This document shows positions 18,181-28,476 of a stretch of 33,685 nt of DNA, piece by piece; position 1 is the stretch's first letter, and every line of letters begins with the position of its first letter. The notes beneath the pieces were generated by a model that did no database searches, was not told the origin of the DNA, and worked only from the letters and a program-made list of their open reading frames with translations. Made by a program: the position numbers and the translations under genes. Source of the DNA: Chara braunii (taxonomy: Eukaryota > Streptophyta > Charophyceae > Charales > Characeae); assembly GCA_003427395.1 (NCBI GenBank), contig BFEA01000172.1:513873-547557 (forward strand), given 5' to 3'.

Positions 18181-20262
18181 TGGTGGAGTTGATGAAGAGG
18201 AGGCACAACGCCTATGCGTTTAGTGACGAGGGGCGTGGCAGGCTGGATGTGGACAAAATACCTATGATCCACATCCATACCGTGCCACACGAGCCTTGGA
18301 ACATGCGAGGGGCGCGATATCCTAATCCTGACGAGGAGAAGAAGGTGGTGGATTACCTCGACGGCAAGATACGTACGCACGTCGCCGACTATTCGAGTGG
18401 GCCGTATGCGTCCCCGTGGTTCTGCTTCATCAAGTCTAACGGGACGCTGCGGTGGGTGCAAGATTTGCAGAGGCTGAATGCGGTGACCGTGCGGGACGCT
18501 GGAGGACTGCTAAATGTGGATGCTCTATCAGAATCCTGTGTTGAAAGGCCTATAATTTCACTTATAGACCTTTACTCACGATATGATCAGTTTCCGGTCT
18601 ACCCGCCGGACAGGCCGATGACGGCTATGCACACGCCGCGAGGATTAATCAACATGAACGTGGCCCCACAAGGGTGGACCAACGCGGTAGCAATGATCCA
18701 ATGGGCCATGATTCGGGTTATGCAGTTAGTCAGCCCTCATATCACATAGCCATACATCGATGATTTGGCGGTGAAGGGGCCGGCAGTGAAGGAGAGCGAC
18801 GAAGTCTCGCCAAGGGTAAGGCGCTTTGTTTGGAAGCACATCCAGGACCTCGAAAAGGTCCTGAGCCTGCTCGAGGAGCATAACCTCACGGCAAGCGGGG
18901 TCAAATCCAGACACTGCATGAGGGAAGCGACTATCTTGGGGTTCGTCTCCAGCGAGAGGGGCCTGAAGGCCGGATGTGAAAAAGACGGACAAGATTACCG
19001 AGTGGCCAGTTCCGTTCCACTCAATAACTGATGTGAGAAGCTTCCTTGGTACGTGTGGATTTTGGAGGGCCTTCGTCAAGAACTTCGCCGCTAAGACTGA
19101 ACACCTGAGGAAGTTAGTCTGTCAAGATCAAGAATAGGTTTGGGGTGAAGCGCAAGAAGAGGTGGTGGCCAGAATGAAGGAGGAGTTTCGAGAGGGAGGG
19201 TTGGTATTAGGGGCGCCAGATTATAATGCCACGGAGACACGACCCTTCATTGTCGAAACGGATGCGGGGCCGACTGCCTTAGGGGGAGTTCTAATTCAGG
19301 CAGACATGGAAGGAAATGAAAGGCCCTTGCGATTTAAGAGCCGGACTCTCTGTACGACAGAGAGGAACTACTCTCAGTTCAAAAGGGAGACCCTTGCTGT
19401 CCTCCACTGTCTAAGGATCTTCCGAAACTACATCTTCGGCAGGAGGTTTATTTTGAGAGTGGACCCAACCGCCCTGGTCTACTCTCTGAGGAATTATGTT
19501 CCATCGGATCCGACGGTTGTCAGATGACTGACGTACATTTGGATGTTTAACTTCAAGTTGGAGCGGATTCCTGGTAGCAAGAACCGGGCGGACGGGCTGA
19601 GTCGTATCAACTGGGATAACCAGGAAGGAGAGGCGGTGGAGAATACGCCCCCAGTTGATGGATTCCTGGATCAGGAGAAAGATGTCCGTCTCCATATCAA
19701 CAAGTGGTCGCCGCGAGTGCCTAGATGTGTGGGCTATTCTATTTGGCAAGTGCCGAGCGGATATGAAAGGAGGGCAGAGCTAGTCCTCAAACCCTTTGAA
19801 GAAGAAGATCCTTGGGGAGGTAAGGATGTTCAGTGGATGATGGAGTTGACGCTGGCCAGTTCGCATAGTCTGGTGGAAGACATAAGGACGATCGAGGAAG
19901 GACCCGGCCAGGTAGAACGACATGAGGACCTGATGGGAGGAATGTATCTCCTCGTCAACATGTTATTGCAGGAAAGCCTCGACCAGTCAGGCTCGTTGAA
20001 CCCGGCAGCGAATGTGAACGAGGTGCCCGAGAGCCAGGACGACGAGTTCGAGGAGGGGGAGATTAAGGAGGTCTTTCGTGCAGAGGAGTATGATGGGATC
20101 TACCTAGAGTTGGGGCTTATCTTGTCTTGCGAGATGCGGCTTAGGGATGCAAGTGATAGAGCTCAGAGGATGCTGCAGCGCTACTTAGTGCGAGACGGCC
20201 ACCTTTTCGTGAGAAGGGAAGTGGGGAATCCCAGGAGAGTTGTTTGCGGTAGGAACCGCTAG
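18181..20262 (+). pseudogene. Reverse transcriptase and RNase H of pol
   Basis: The RT is read in frame 3 from 18177. It shows SSPYASPWFC-like fingers (PYASPWFCFIKSNGTLRWVQD), motif A LIDLYSRYDQF with the first catalytic Asp, TPRGLINMNVAPQGWTNA, and the catalytic YIDD at 18753-18764. A TAG at 18747 precedes YIDD by one codon. An indel near 18960-18972 moves it to frame 1 (TDVRSFLGTCGFWR, the gypsy tether). RNase H follows with TDAGPTALGGVL (Asp near 19261) and ERNYSQFKRETLAVLHCL, then NRADGLSR. Stops TAG 19135 and TGA 19525 fall where Trp is expected from the motif context; TAG 20260 closes the segment. The chromovirus-like or Athila-like affiliation cannot be decided by eye. Confidence 0.85.
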
Positions 20263-21298
20263 ATTGATGTCGTAACAGCGCTTCACGATGGCATTGCAGG
20301 GGGGCATCGAGGGATCCAAGCCACTTACGCCAAAATAAGCGAGTTGTACTACTGGGATGGGATGATGGACATGGTCGGGAAATTCTGTCGAGGAGAGATC
20401 TCGTTTGAGGCAAGGAGAGCCGCTGCATCCAAGGCTAGAGCGAGAGGTGGGGGCTATAGTGCATCTCGATCTACTCTTTATGCCGCTTGAGGATCAGGGC
20501 TATAACTACATCTTCGATGCGCGCGATAACCTGCCTGGCTTCGTAGATGGGCGTGTCATTCGTACCAAGACTGGTTCAGTCTTGGTTAGCTGCATCGAGG
20601 AGTACTACCTGCGTAATCCTTTCATCAGGGAGTTCGTAATGGACAGGGGATCATAATTTACTTGCTAGGAGGTGCAGGAGTTGTTATCAAGGTATGGTGT
20701 AGTGGCCAACTACACCACGGCCTCGTACCCCCAGGCAAATGCTCCTGTAGAGAGAGGACATAGTACCATTACGAGCCTCCTGGCTAAGTGGAACGAAGGC
20801 AAGCCTAATCAATGGCCAAGATACCTGGGGGCAGCATTCTTTGTCGAGAACATTACAGTGAAAAGATCCACCAAGTACGCACCTGCAACGCTGTGGTATG
20901 GAAGACACGTCACCTTCCCTATCGAGAGTTTTCTTAAAGCTTGGAGGCGCCAAGATCTGGAAGTCGACCTGTCCTTTGAGGAATTGCTCGACATTCGGGC
21001 GCGACAGATAGGAGCGATAGAGGAAAGGATCCAGGAGGCGTCCGATCAAGTGGCTAGAAGTCGTATGGATGATAAGACTCGATGGGATCAGTCTGCTCGG
21101 GTGAGGAAAGTGCCTCTGGCAGTTGGGGACGTCGTGCTTCTCTACGATTCATCGCTGGAAAAGCAGTGGTCCAGGAAACTTGATAAGAGGTGGTTAGGCC
21201 CCTACAGGATCGTACGGGTTGGAGACTTCGGAGCGTACCAGATTGAGGAATTGAATGGGACTGAGTGGAAGGATTGGGTATATCTGGAACACGATTGA
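20263..21298 (+). pseudogene. Integrase of pol
   Basis: Integrase inserts the cDNA. The N-terminal zinc-binding part is in frame 1: LHDGIAGGH with two His (20284, 20305), then FCRGEISF in which the second Cys of the expected CxxC-type pair is missing. An indel near 20400 moves it to frame 2. The catalytic triad is complete: Asp in HLDLL at 20468, Asp in MDRG at 20642 and Glu in PVERGH at 20750. The last two are separated by 35 residues, the classical DD35E spacing. TAA 20654 and TAG 20666 interrupt just after the second Asp. The C-terminal part has RWLGPYRIVRV (about 21189-21221), a GPY/F module. No chromodomain follows before the stop at 21296. Confidence 0.88.
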
Positions 21299-21439
21299 AT
21301 AAATTTATGGTGAGAGAAGAGGTAAGAGAGACGACCTGACTACCTTTAGAATAGAAGCGATAGGTTATGTAGGTCCGATAGGTTGTATGCTGCATGAGTA
21401 TGGTTTGGTCTGAGCTTGCTTGATTATCACCTGTTTGCT

Positions 21440-21481
21440 TACCCCAATGTGTGTCTGTTGCCTCCTTCACCTGTTGTGCAG
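21440..21481 (+). promoter_or_regulatory. Candidate 3' splice site before ORF3
   Basis: A pyrimidine-rich stretch (GTCTGTTGCCTCCTTCACC) ends in TTGTGCAG at 21481, 22 bases before the ATG of ORF3. This is what a spliced subgenomic mRNA would need, and the LTR has a good donor at 14270. Consensus-based inference. Confidence 0.4.
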
Positions 21482-21503
21482 GTCTGTCTTTACGAAGACA
21501 ACT

Positions 21504-24131
21504 ATGCCAAGAGGAGGGAGGGGGACACGACCGCCTCGGAGGCCGTTGGGAGCATCAGGAGGATATGAGCGACATGGGCCTCGCCATCGAGAGAGTACTC
21601 CGATGTACGATGATGGGGACATCGAGCTATTCCTGGACAACTTTTGGGATCATGCGAGGCGTATGGACTGGACCGTGGCCCATGCGATTGAGAGACTGAG
21701 TGGAGCAGGCAGGTTCGAGGGGCCCATTACCAGGATTCGTAAGGAGGCGACGACGAGGCAGGAGGTGGAGACGAGGATGCAGATGCTGCGACCTTCGCCT
21801 GTGGGATCATGTGGCAGGCCGATCCGCCTAGAAATCGGAAATGCGGCAGATTTTATTCCTGTTTTCGAATGGTTCATGCAGGGGCAGGGTATACCGAGAG
21901 ATGAGTGGGCGAGGACGTTACCCCTCTGGACCAGAAAGGGGGAGAGGGCACTGACTAAGCAGGTCAGAGACAATGCTCGGGACTGGGAGAGCTGCAGGGC
22001 ACATCTGAGAGAGGCCTTTCGACGGCCAGAGCCCCCTCAACCCAGAGTTGAGAGACGTCAGAGGTGTCAGAGACAGAGGGACCCTGAGCCAAGGGAGGCG
22101 AGACCGTCTCGAGGAGGACGAAAGGCCCTAGCTAGGAGAGAGGAGGAGCCGGAGCCAGAGGCTGAGGAACGAGGCGCGTACCCTGAGTGTGGGTTGGGAC
22201 CAGTGGAGTTCCATCAGTTTGCCGAGGGTGAATTGAGGAGGTCGCCAACAAGCACACATGAGAAGCCGCCAGCGTCTGAGGAGCCTTTGAGGGAGTTGGA
22301 GGCGCATTTGGATATCTCTGAGTAGAGAGCGTCGCCTCCGGGTGAGGAGCGTGGAGAGCAGGCAGAGAAGGTGCCTCGAGAGGAGGTGCCACGAGAGGAG
22401 GTGCCACAGGAGGAGGTCCAGGATAATCTGTGAGAGAAAGAGCTAGGCGATGAGGGGAGACGTGCAGGGAAGGAAGTGATAGAGGTTGGAGAGGACACGC
22501 ACCCTCGGACACCAGCGGTGGGTTTGAGACTCGGGGATGCACCAGGGAGCACTCGCCAGGCAGGGGAGAGGTTGCAAAGAGAGGAGACCCCATTGCCCTC
22601 ATCAGAAAAGGCTCCTTCGCCAGAGAGGAGGGCAGAAAGCAGGAGAGAGAGGGCAACTGTAAGGAGAGAAACCTTGACCCTGATTGACAGACACCTAGCA
22701 GCTCATGCCCTGGAGCACCCAGACCTGGAGGAGCCAACACCTGCAGAGCCACGCCAGGAGCCGTGCCAACTGGAGCAGGAGGTAGAGGCAGAGATTCCAA
22801 AGAGGGTCGACCTCCGCACGAGGGAAAGAGCGCCAGCTGGAGAGACAGGCAAAGAAAAGAGGGCAAGAAGAATCAGGAGGATAGAAGAGATATGGCAGAA
22901 GAGGCAGAGGTTGGATGCAGCGGGGGAACTTCCGGAGCAACGGCAAGAGAGGGAGAGATTGGAGGCAACAGGGGCTCTCCCGGGTCAGCCACCCAGCGAG
23001 CCAGCTAAGGCCCCAGAGATCCCAGAGATGTGGAGGGACTTCTGGGAGCGGAGAGGAGAGGAGCTTCCTTCGCCAACCAGAGCCAGGTTTGGGGTGGCAA
23101 GGAAGGCAGAAGAAAGGTTGAATCGCAAGATCAAGTTCCTGGCCAAGACAACTTTTGACCGACACTTGTTGTTGGAGAGCGATCTGGCAGAGAAGAAGAT
23201 AAAGGAAGTCGGCCATGGAGTACGCCTGGAGGCTATGGAGGTGGAAATCCAGGAACTCAGGGCATTGGTGGCCAGCCAGGTAGCTATCATCGAGAGCCTG
23301 AGGCAGCGATCTCAGGGAGGGGCGGACAAGCCAGAGAGCAGACGGCAGGGAGAGTAGAGGCAGCTTGGACATGGTTTGCCAGGACAGCCATCTGCAGCAG
23401 AGACTCCCCAGGAGCAACCTATGGGGAGAGTTATCCTGGAGCCAGAGGAGGCGAGAGCCCAGAGACAGGCAGAGAGAGAGGCGTTCGAGTTTAGGGCCCC
23501 TACTGAGCTCGCGACGCTACCTATAGCAACGGCAGGCCCAGTCATACCTTTGGCAGTTGAGGAGGGGCTACCACCATCTAGTAGTGAGCCAGCTCAGGGC
23601 TAAGCAGAGGGATTTATGGACGTGCTCATTGAGGCAGTGCACTCGATGTAGGAGGAGGCGAGTTTGTTTTCGCCTGAGCAGAGGATAGAGGAGCCTCTCG
23701 AGAGAGAGATGGGGATTGAGGCTGAGGGTGTCATCGAGGGCAGGCTCCAGAGGTTGGGCACACCTGAGTACGGGCCAAAGAAGATTGAGGACCGACCTGG
23801 ACCGAGTACCCAGGAGGTGGAGACACGAGAGGAGCCCTTGGATATGCCTCAGAGCCATGAGCTGAGCAGGGAGGTCAGCGAAGCGCCATCATCGCCAGGG
23901 TCTCAGAGAGGAAAGAAGAGGTTCAGGAAGTGGTTCAATACGTCCTGCTTCTTCTATACAAAGGAGGGGCATCGAACCTTGCAATGTCCTAAGTTCCTAA
24001 AGGACAAGGCTGAAGGGAAGGTTACAGAGGAAGGAGACAGAATGTATGATAGACAGGGCAGGAGAGTAGAGAGATCTGCGGATGGGGGTAGGGCTCAACT
24101 ATATAGGCAAAACCTGAGCGACCAGGACTGA
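21504..24131 (+). pseudogene. ORF3: gag-like long ORF in the env position, with broken zinc knuckle
   Basis: An 875-codon reading frame (frame 3), from ATG 21504 to TGA 24129, with five in-frame stops (TAG 22323, TGA 22431, TAG 23355, TAA 23601, TAG 23649) but no frameshift. The N-terminal part (DIELFLDNFW, then FIPVFEWFMQGQGI and WTRKGERALTKQVRDNARDWESC) has the look of a retrotransposon gag/capsid domain. The middle is very rich in Glu, Arg and Pro with a 5-residue repeat (VPREE x3, DNA 22371-22415). A likely coiled coil lies at about 23160-23310. Near the end CFFYTKEGHRTLQC (23946-23987) is a zinc knuckle in which the second Cys is Tyr (TAT, one step from TGT). No signal peptide or membrane segment is seen, so it is not an envelope protein. 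Function unknown; a second gag or an acquired gag-derived gene is my inference. Confidence 0.65.
22371..22415 (+). repeat. 15-bp repeat x3 in ORF3
   Basis: Three consecutive units of the form GTGCCACGAGAGGAG encode VPREE, VPREE and VPQEE. Confidence 0.85.
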
Positions 24132-25915
24132 GTTTTCCTGTATGGTTGACATATTGCGTATAGGACTAGAATTAGGATTGGATGACATCATGTAGACCTA
24201 GGTGTTGTGTACATTTGTCGGGCAGTTTGGATTGGGTTTTTGTTGAGTGTGCCATCTTGAGGACCAGGACATGATAGATGAGGCGTGTACATACTTAGGT
24301 GGCCTACACCCTGATCTCCGAAGAGACAGGCTTAACTTGTACTTTGAGAAGAGTACTCGTGTGAGTGTGGATTTGAGTGAGTTGAGTGAGTCACAGTGTG
24401 GAGGCATTTTCTTTTTTGTACAAGGTATCTTACCCCTAAGTGTATGTTGGAGACATTTCACGTAGGATATTTTATCCCTGAGTGTATATTATATTGAGAC
24501 TTTTTGGAGACTACTTGTTGCATATGACGATCACTCTCACACTCACTCATGTGGTCCTGGTTTGATGGATGATGGTTTGATGTGAAATATGTGCGGGAAA
24601 ATACTTGATGTATCTTGTACTTTGTGACTTTGGATGAATGTGAACTGTCTACTCGCCGGTATACTCGCGCGATCTGCCCATGGGCGGATGAGAGGGCCGA
24701 GTATAAGGCAAGGAAGCGCAATCTCTTTTGTGAAAGGGTGTGAGGCTCCTGAATATTCGTATGGTGAGTGGTTTACTGTTGAGCTGTGCAGAAGACCCGC
24801 AAGTTGGTCTTTTTATATGAAGTATATGATGAGTGGGACACCTGTGAATGGAAAGATTGTCAATTATCTATTTGGAAGACACACCTTCAGAGAAGGAAGA
24901 TGCGTTAAAGAAAAGGTCGTGAGAAAGTTCATCCTAGAAAGAGAGGGATGACTGAGAGACCTGTTAAAATGAGATCTCGTCTATAAACTAGGGGACTAAT
25001 AAGATTGATAAATGGAAAGTTGACTCTGAGTAATAAAAGACTGACGAGAGGGACCAAATTTTGTTTGGCTATTGGTGAAATTTTTGGGATGTCGCAAAAG
25101 GTGTGTTTTAAGAGATGTCATCAAGATGCGTGACTTTCTTGCTCTGATCAAGCTGGGAGGCCACGACCTTGTGAATCAGGCAGTGATTTTGTTTTGTGAT
25201 TGTGGAGAGGTTGTCGTGCTTCCCCTGTGTTGTCCCACAGAGGAACTGGTAAATACCTTTTATGTGCGACAGGTCTATGCGTAGTCCCGCAGTAGGCTTG
25301 TATTGTTGCGACACACCGCCTGACCACTTGTGTTAATCTTTGACATTTATAAGAAGACCCAGCTAGGGGTACAACTAGCATCACTAAGGTGCAACCCTTG
25401 GTGTCGGCCGCTGTTTGGCACAACCTGAGCAGAGGGTCTGCGTCTGGCCAAGGGGGTAAAGACTTAAAGGGGCGTGAATGCCTAGGAGGGTTTTATTCCT
25501 GCGGAGAGGCGTGGGATAAGAGTCGAGTCATACGAGTCTTTTGAGGAAGTCCTGATTGAATGCTTATCAAGAACAACCTATCGTGGCGCAACCCGCGAAG
25601 GCACTACTGCTGAAATAACAATGTGGTGGGCCGTAGATCTGGAATGATCACCCAAACTATGGTGGGCCAAGATGGAGACCTGGTCTTCCTGTACTAGACT
25701 GCAGGAAAGCTTATGTGAGAGTCTATGTGGTACGGCTACGTGTGATAATGTGAGGGTTTTTGAGAGGAAGGCGAGAGAATGCCTTCGAAGGTCTCGGTTA
25801 GGGCCCGCGCCCCTAGTCACGACTTGGTTTCAAGGGAAAAGGCTAGGGGCACACAACGAGAAGTCGACGGTTATTTAGGGCACAGGGAAGAGGACGGTGA
25901 GAGACCAATGAAGCT
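24132..25915. other. Non-coding internal region between ORF3 and the tRNA-like structure
   Basis: About 1.8 kb with no gene I can support. Open frames are short and overlapping. A purine-rich block (AGGGAAGAGGA near 25884) resembles a polypurine tract but lies about 260 bp before the 3' LTR. Confidence 0.5.
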
Positions 25916-25996
25916 TATGCTGTAGTACAGTGAGGAGTATCCCGACGTCCGAGTGTCAGGGCGACAGAGACCCAGGTTAGAATCCTGGCAGCATAA
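25916..25996 (+). tRNA. tRNA-Asp-like structure (pseudo-tRNA) upstream of the 3' LTR
   Basis: The ends form a perfect 7-bp acceptor stem (TATGCTG with CAGCATA) followed by A. The D arm GTAC-AGTGAGGA-GTAT is close to the plant tRNA-Asp D arm and contains an A-box-like TAGTACAGTGAGG. The T arm is CCAGG-TTAGAAT-CCTGG, a 5-bp stem with a 7-base loop that differs from TTCGAAT at one base, so the B box is nearly intact. The anticodon arm CCGAC/GTCAG has a C-A mismatch and an 8-base loop, and the variable region is unusually long (about 12 bases). So it is probably not a working tRNA; a tRNA-derived sequence is the best reading. Confidence 0.55.
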
Positions 25997-26116
25997 AGTT
26001 GTGTTTGGCATGGATTATTGGAGGCCTCAACCCTGGGTCTGTCGGTTAATCGGATTGGTACCCTGCTCGTCAACATTTTGGGATTGTGGTTGAATTGATA
26101 GCTTTTTGATCCTGCG

Positions 26117-26136
26117 AAGCGACAGGGACGTCGCTT
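26117..26136 (+). other. Hairpin just upstream of the 3' LTR
   Basis: AAGCGAC-AGGGAC-GTCGCTT is a perfect 7-bp stem ending 17 bases before the LTR. The place where a polypurine tract is expected (immediately before 26154) reads GGTTCGGTAACC instead. Confidence 0.75.
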
Positions 26137-26887
26137 AATATGGTTCGGTAACCTGTCGGTGCGAATATCCTTACAAGGGTATCCGCCCTGGTCTTTGCAA
26201 ACGACAGAAAACAGTTTGGTTTAAAGTTTAAGTATGTAGTGCCAGGCACGGCCGCATCTGTAATTTATGTTGACTAGGTGGTTGACTAGAATAAAGAGTG
26301 CGTGGGCGCACGAGTTGAGGCGCGCATGATTTTTCCTTCTTTTGGTTACACTGGCAGACGTGGCGTGGATTTTGGTAAGCATACGTTACTTTTGTTTTGA
26401 TTAAACTGATTAGCCATGAGTACCTTGTTTCTTTGGTTCTGCGGGGTGCGATGGATGGTTCACTGAGCCGGTATGAACTTACGTGAAAATCCAGATGATG
26501 GGACCTGATGGATTTGGCTAAGGACGAGTAGCTGTGGCGAGGCCGGTAGGCCAACGTAAGTTTTTTGGGTAGTCCCTTGTGCAAGTATGGGCCGGGAAAG
26601 TGGTATGGGGCGTTTCCTTGGCCCCAAGGGCCGTGCGCTACCTCTCTATAAGATGTGTCGGGCTTGCTGGTACCAGGTTTTGGCTTAGCCCTATAGGTTA
26701 TAGCACCGGACTGGTACGCAGCAGACATAGGGATCGAGGCCAACGGCGTGAGGTGAGGGAGCGGAGGAGCGCAGCGGAAAGGCTTGAGGGGTTGATGGGC
26801 CGGTAGGACTATCCCCCTCGCCTTTTGCTACCACAGGGACCGCAGCTCTAGCTGGGTTACCGCGTGCTTTGCAGTTTTTATATATCC

Positions 26888-26891
<4 letters not shown>

Positions 26892-26924
<33 letters not shown>
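26892..26924. repeat. AT microsatellite in the 3' LTR
   Basis: Pure (AT)n, longer than the interrupted run at 12326-12358 in the other LTR. Confidence 0.9.
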
Positions 26925-26929
<5 letters not shown>

Positions 26930-27055
26930 TAATTCAAAGTTTTAATACTATTATTATCTATCTCACGCCCGTAGGTGGGCGCGAAACCGCGCAGGGGCGG
27001 GGGTTAGACAGGCGGCGCGGCCTTTGGTGCCGCCACGAGACGCTGCCCCGGCCCG

Positions 27056-27148
27056 GTCCTTCGGGACATCTGTTAAAACTGGAACGATATAGAGAAGATT
27101 AGCGAGACCCCTGCGCAAAGTCGACACGTAAAAATCGGGGGTCCGTTT
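27056..27148 (+). ncRNA. U6 snRNA-like unit 1 in the 3' LTR
   Basis: Base-for-base the same as 12489-12581, including the GTCC-TTCG-GGAC hairpin, the ATAGAGA box, AGC and CCCCTGCGCAA. See that entry for the comparison with U6. Confidence 0.85.
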
Positions 27149-27351
27149 GGTCGAGCGCTGACAGGGGAGCGCTGCTGCTGAAACCGANCGGAGTCGGGGA
27201 GTGGGTTAGGCCNCGACGAGGAGCACCGATGAATGAAGAANGGTGACGCCNATACAAAGGGGGCCGAATCCGGACGAGAGGTAGGGNNCGGTGCCTTTGG
27301 AAGAGAGGGTTGCGCACCGCTTTTGGCTCCACGGGGCACTGTCGGAGGTAA

Positions 27352-27472
27352 GCCCTTCGGGGCGTTCGTAGTAGGCCGANCGATACAGAGTAGATTAGCA
27401 TGGCCCGGGCGCTAGGACNACATGCATATAATGCGAGGAGAGCCCGACGNTCGGGCGTTGTTCTCTTTTTTT
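27352..27472 (+). ncRNA. U6 snRNA-like unit 2 in the 3' LTR
   Basis: The copy of 12785-12905, with the TTCG hairpin, ACAGAG, AGATTAGCATGGCCC, the terminal stem and the seven-T run. It has three single Ns that are called bases in the 5' copy. Confidence 0.75.
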
Positions 27473-27916
27473 CGACAGNCGAACGCCNTCGGGCCGCGAA
27501 GTGTTGGCACAGTGGGGTGACNAAGCCCAAAACACGGGGAGGCAAGTTCNGGGAAGTCTGGACACGGNANGCGCTNGCATTTGACCAGGGAGCNAGCGGG
27601 CGCTGCAGAGAAGAAGGAGAAAGGGATGAGCCCGGAATGAATCCGGACGNCTTGTTGCGCCGGTTTCATTCCCAAGGGANATGGCANCAGGGAGGATAGC
27701 GAACGAGAAGGAAAGGCGATAGGGGTGAAAGGAGGGAGAAGGCATCAGGGCGCTATCCTNCGCCGGGTACGTGCGGGAAAGAAGACCAGATAAGGACGAC
27801 TGACGGGGACGTTATGAACGTTGCAGAGAAGTGTGGATGAACCCGGACGCGGGGGCGTGCCGGGTGCATCTGAAGCGAGGGAGGACAGAGACGAAGGGTG
27901 GAAAATTGAGAGATGG

Positions 27917-28370
27917 CTCGATTCCTGGCGGAATCGAGTAAAGGGAGATGATGAGGTAAGGTTAGGGAANGTGGNGAGTTCAGTGAAGNTNTNAGATTTA
28001 GGAGTTAGTAAGTANACACGGGGTTGGAGGGAAAANGACGGTGCGTGGAGCTATGGCGGGAGTGGTGAAGGGAAAAGGGGGAAAGCAAGTATCTCGCTCG
28101 GTTCGGAACGGAATCGAGCAAGGGAGGGACCGTTTCGGGGGTTCTAAGGTCGGGCGAGCATGATAGCAGTGTTAGTTTTTGAAGCGAGTGAGTAGAATTA
28201 GCGTTAGAAAAGGAAAGACCTGCGCAAGAGGTGATGAGGGAGACGAGGAAGAGAACGATAGCCCGGGCGTTCCGGGATGGAAACGGGCAGGGCAAGAGAC
28301 GATTCCGGGGTTTCTAGATGGGGCGAGGCAGATTGTGGTGTTAGTTTGCAAAGTTAGTGAGTAGATTTTT
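27917..28370 (+). repeat. ~175-bp diverged tandem repeat, at least 3 units (3' LTR)
   Basis: Markers recur at 170-180 bp spacing. Hairpins are at 27917-27938, 28097-28118 and 28261-28288 (CTCGATTC/GAATCGAG, CTCGGTTC/GAATCGAG, GCCCG/CGGGC). GGGACCGTTTCGGGGGTTCTA near 28125 pairs with AGACGATTCCGGGGTTTCTA near 28297. The GTTAGT(A/G)AGTAGA-type block is near 28003, 28175 and 28353. The hairpin is kept although its sequence changes. Confidence 0.65.
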
Positions 28371-28455
28371 GAGTTGCTGCAGGTGGGGACTACGCCCGAG
28401 TGGTAGACCATTTTAAGGTGGCGGTAATCTTCCCATATTTCGGGAAAGATTCATC

Positions 28456-28476
28456 TTTTTTTTTTTTTTTTTTTTT
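28456..28476 (+). repeat. Poly-T run, 21 bases
   Basis: An uninterrupted run of 21 T follows CGGGAAAGATTCATC. It would terminate Pol III transcription on this strand. Read on the minus strand it is a poly-A tail, so it could mark the 3' end of an old minus-strand retroposon. Confidence 0.85.

Noticed and set aside
22132-22866. Minus-strand open frame of 244 codons opposite ORF3
   Set aside because: A shadow of the Glu/Arg/Pro-rich ORF3; the composition (Leu/Pro/Ser) is what antisense of GAG/CCN-rich codons gives.
25878-25902. Polypurine tract at the purine-rich block before the tRNA-like structure
   Set aside because: It lies about 260 bp from the LTR start; a functional tract should abut the LTR.
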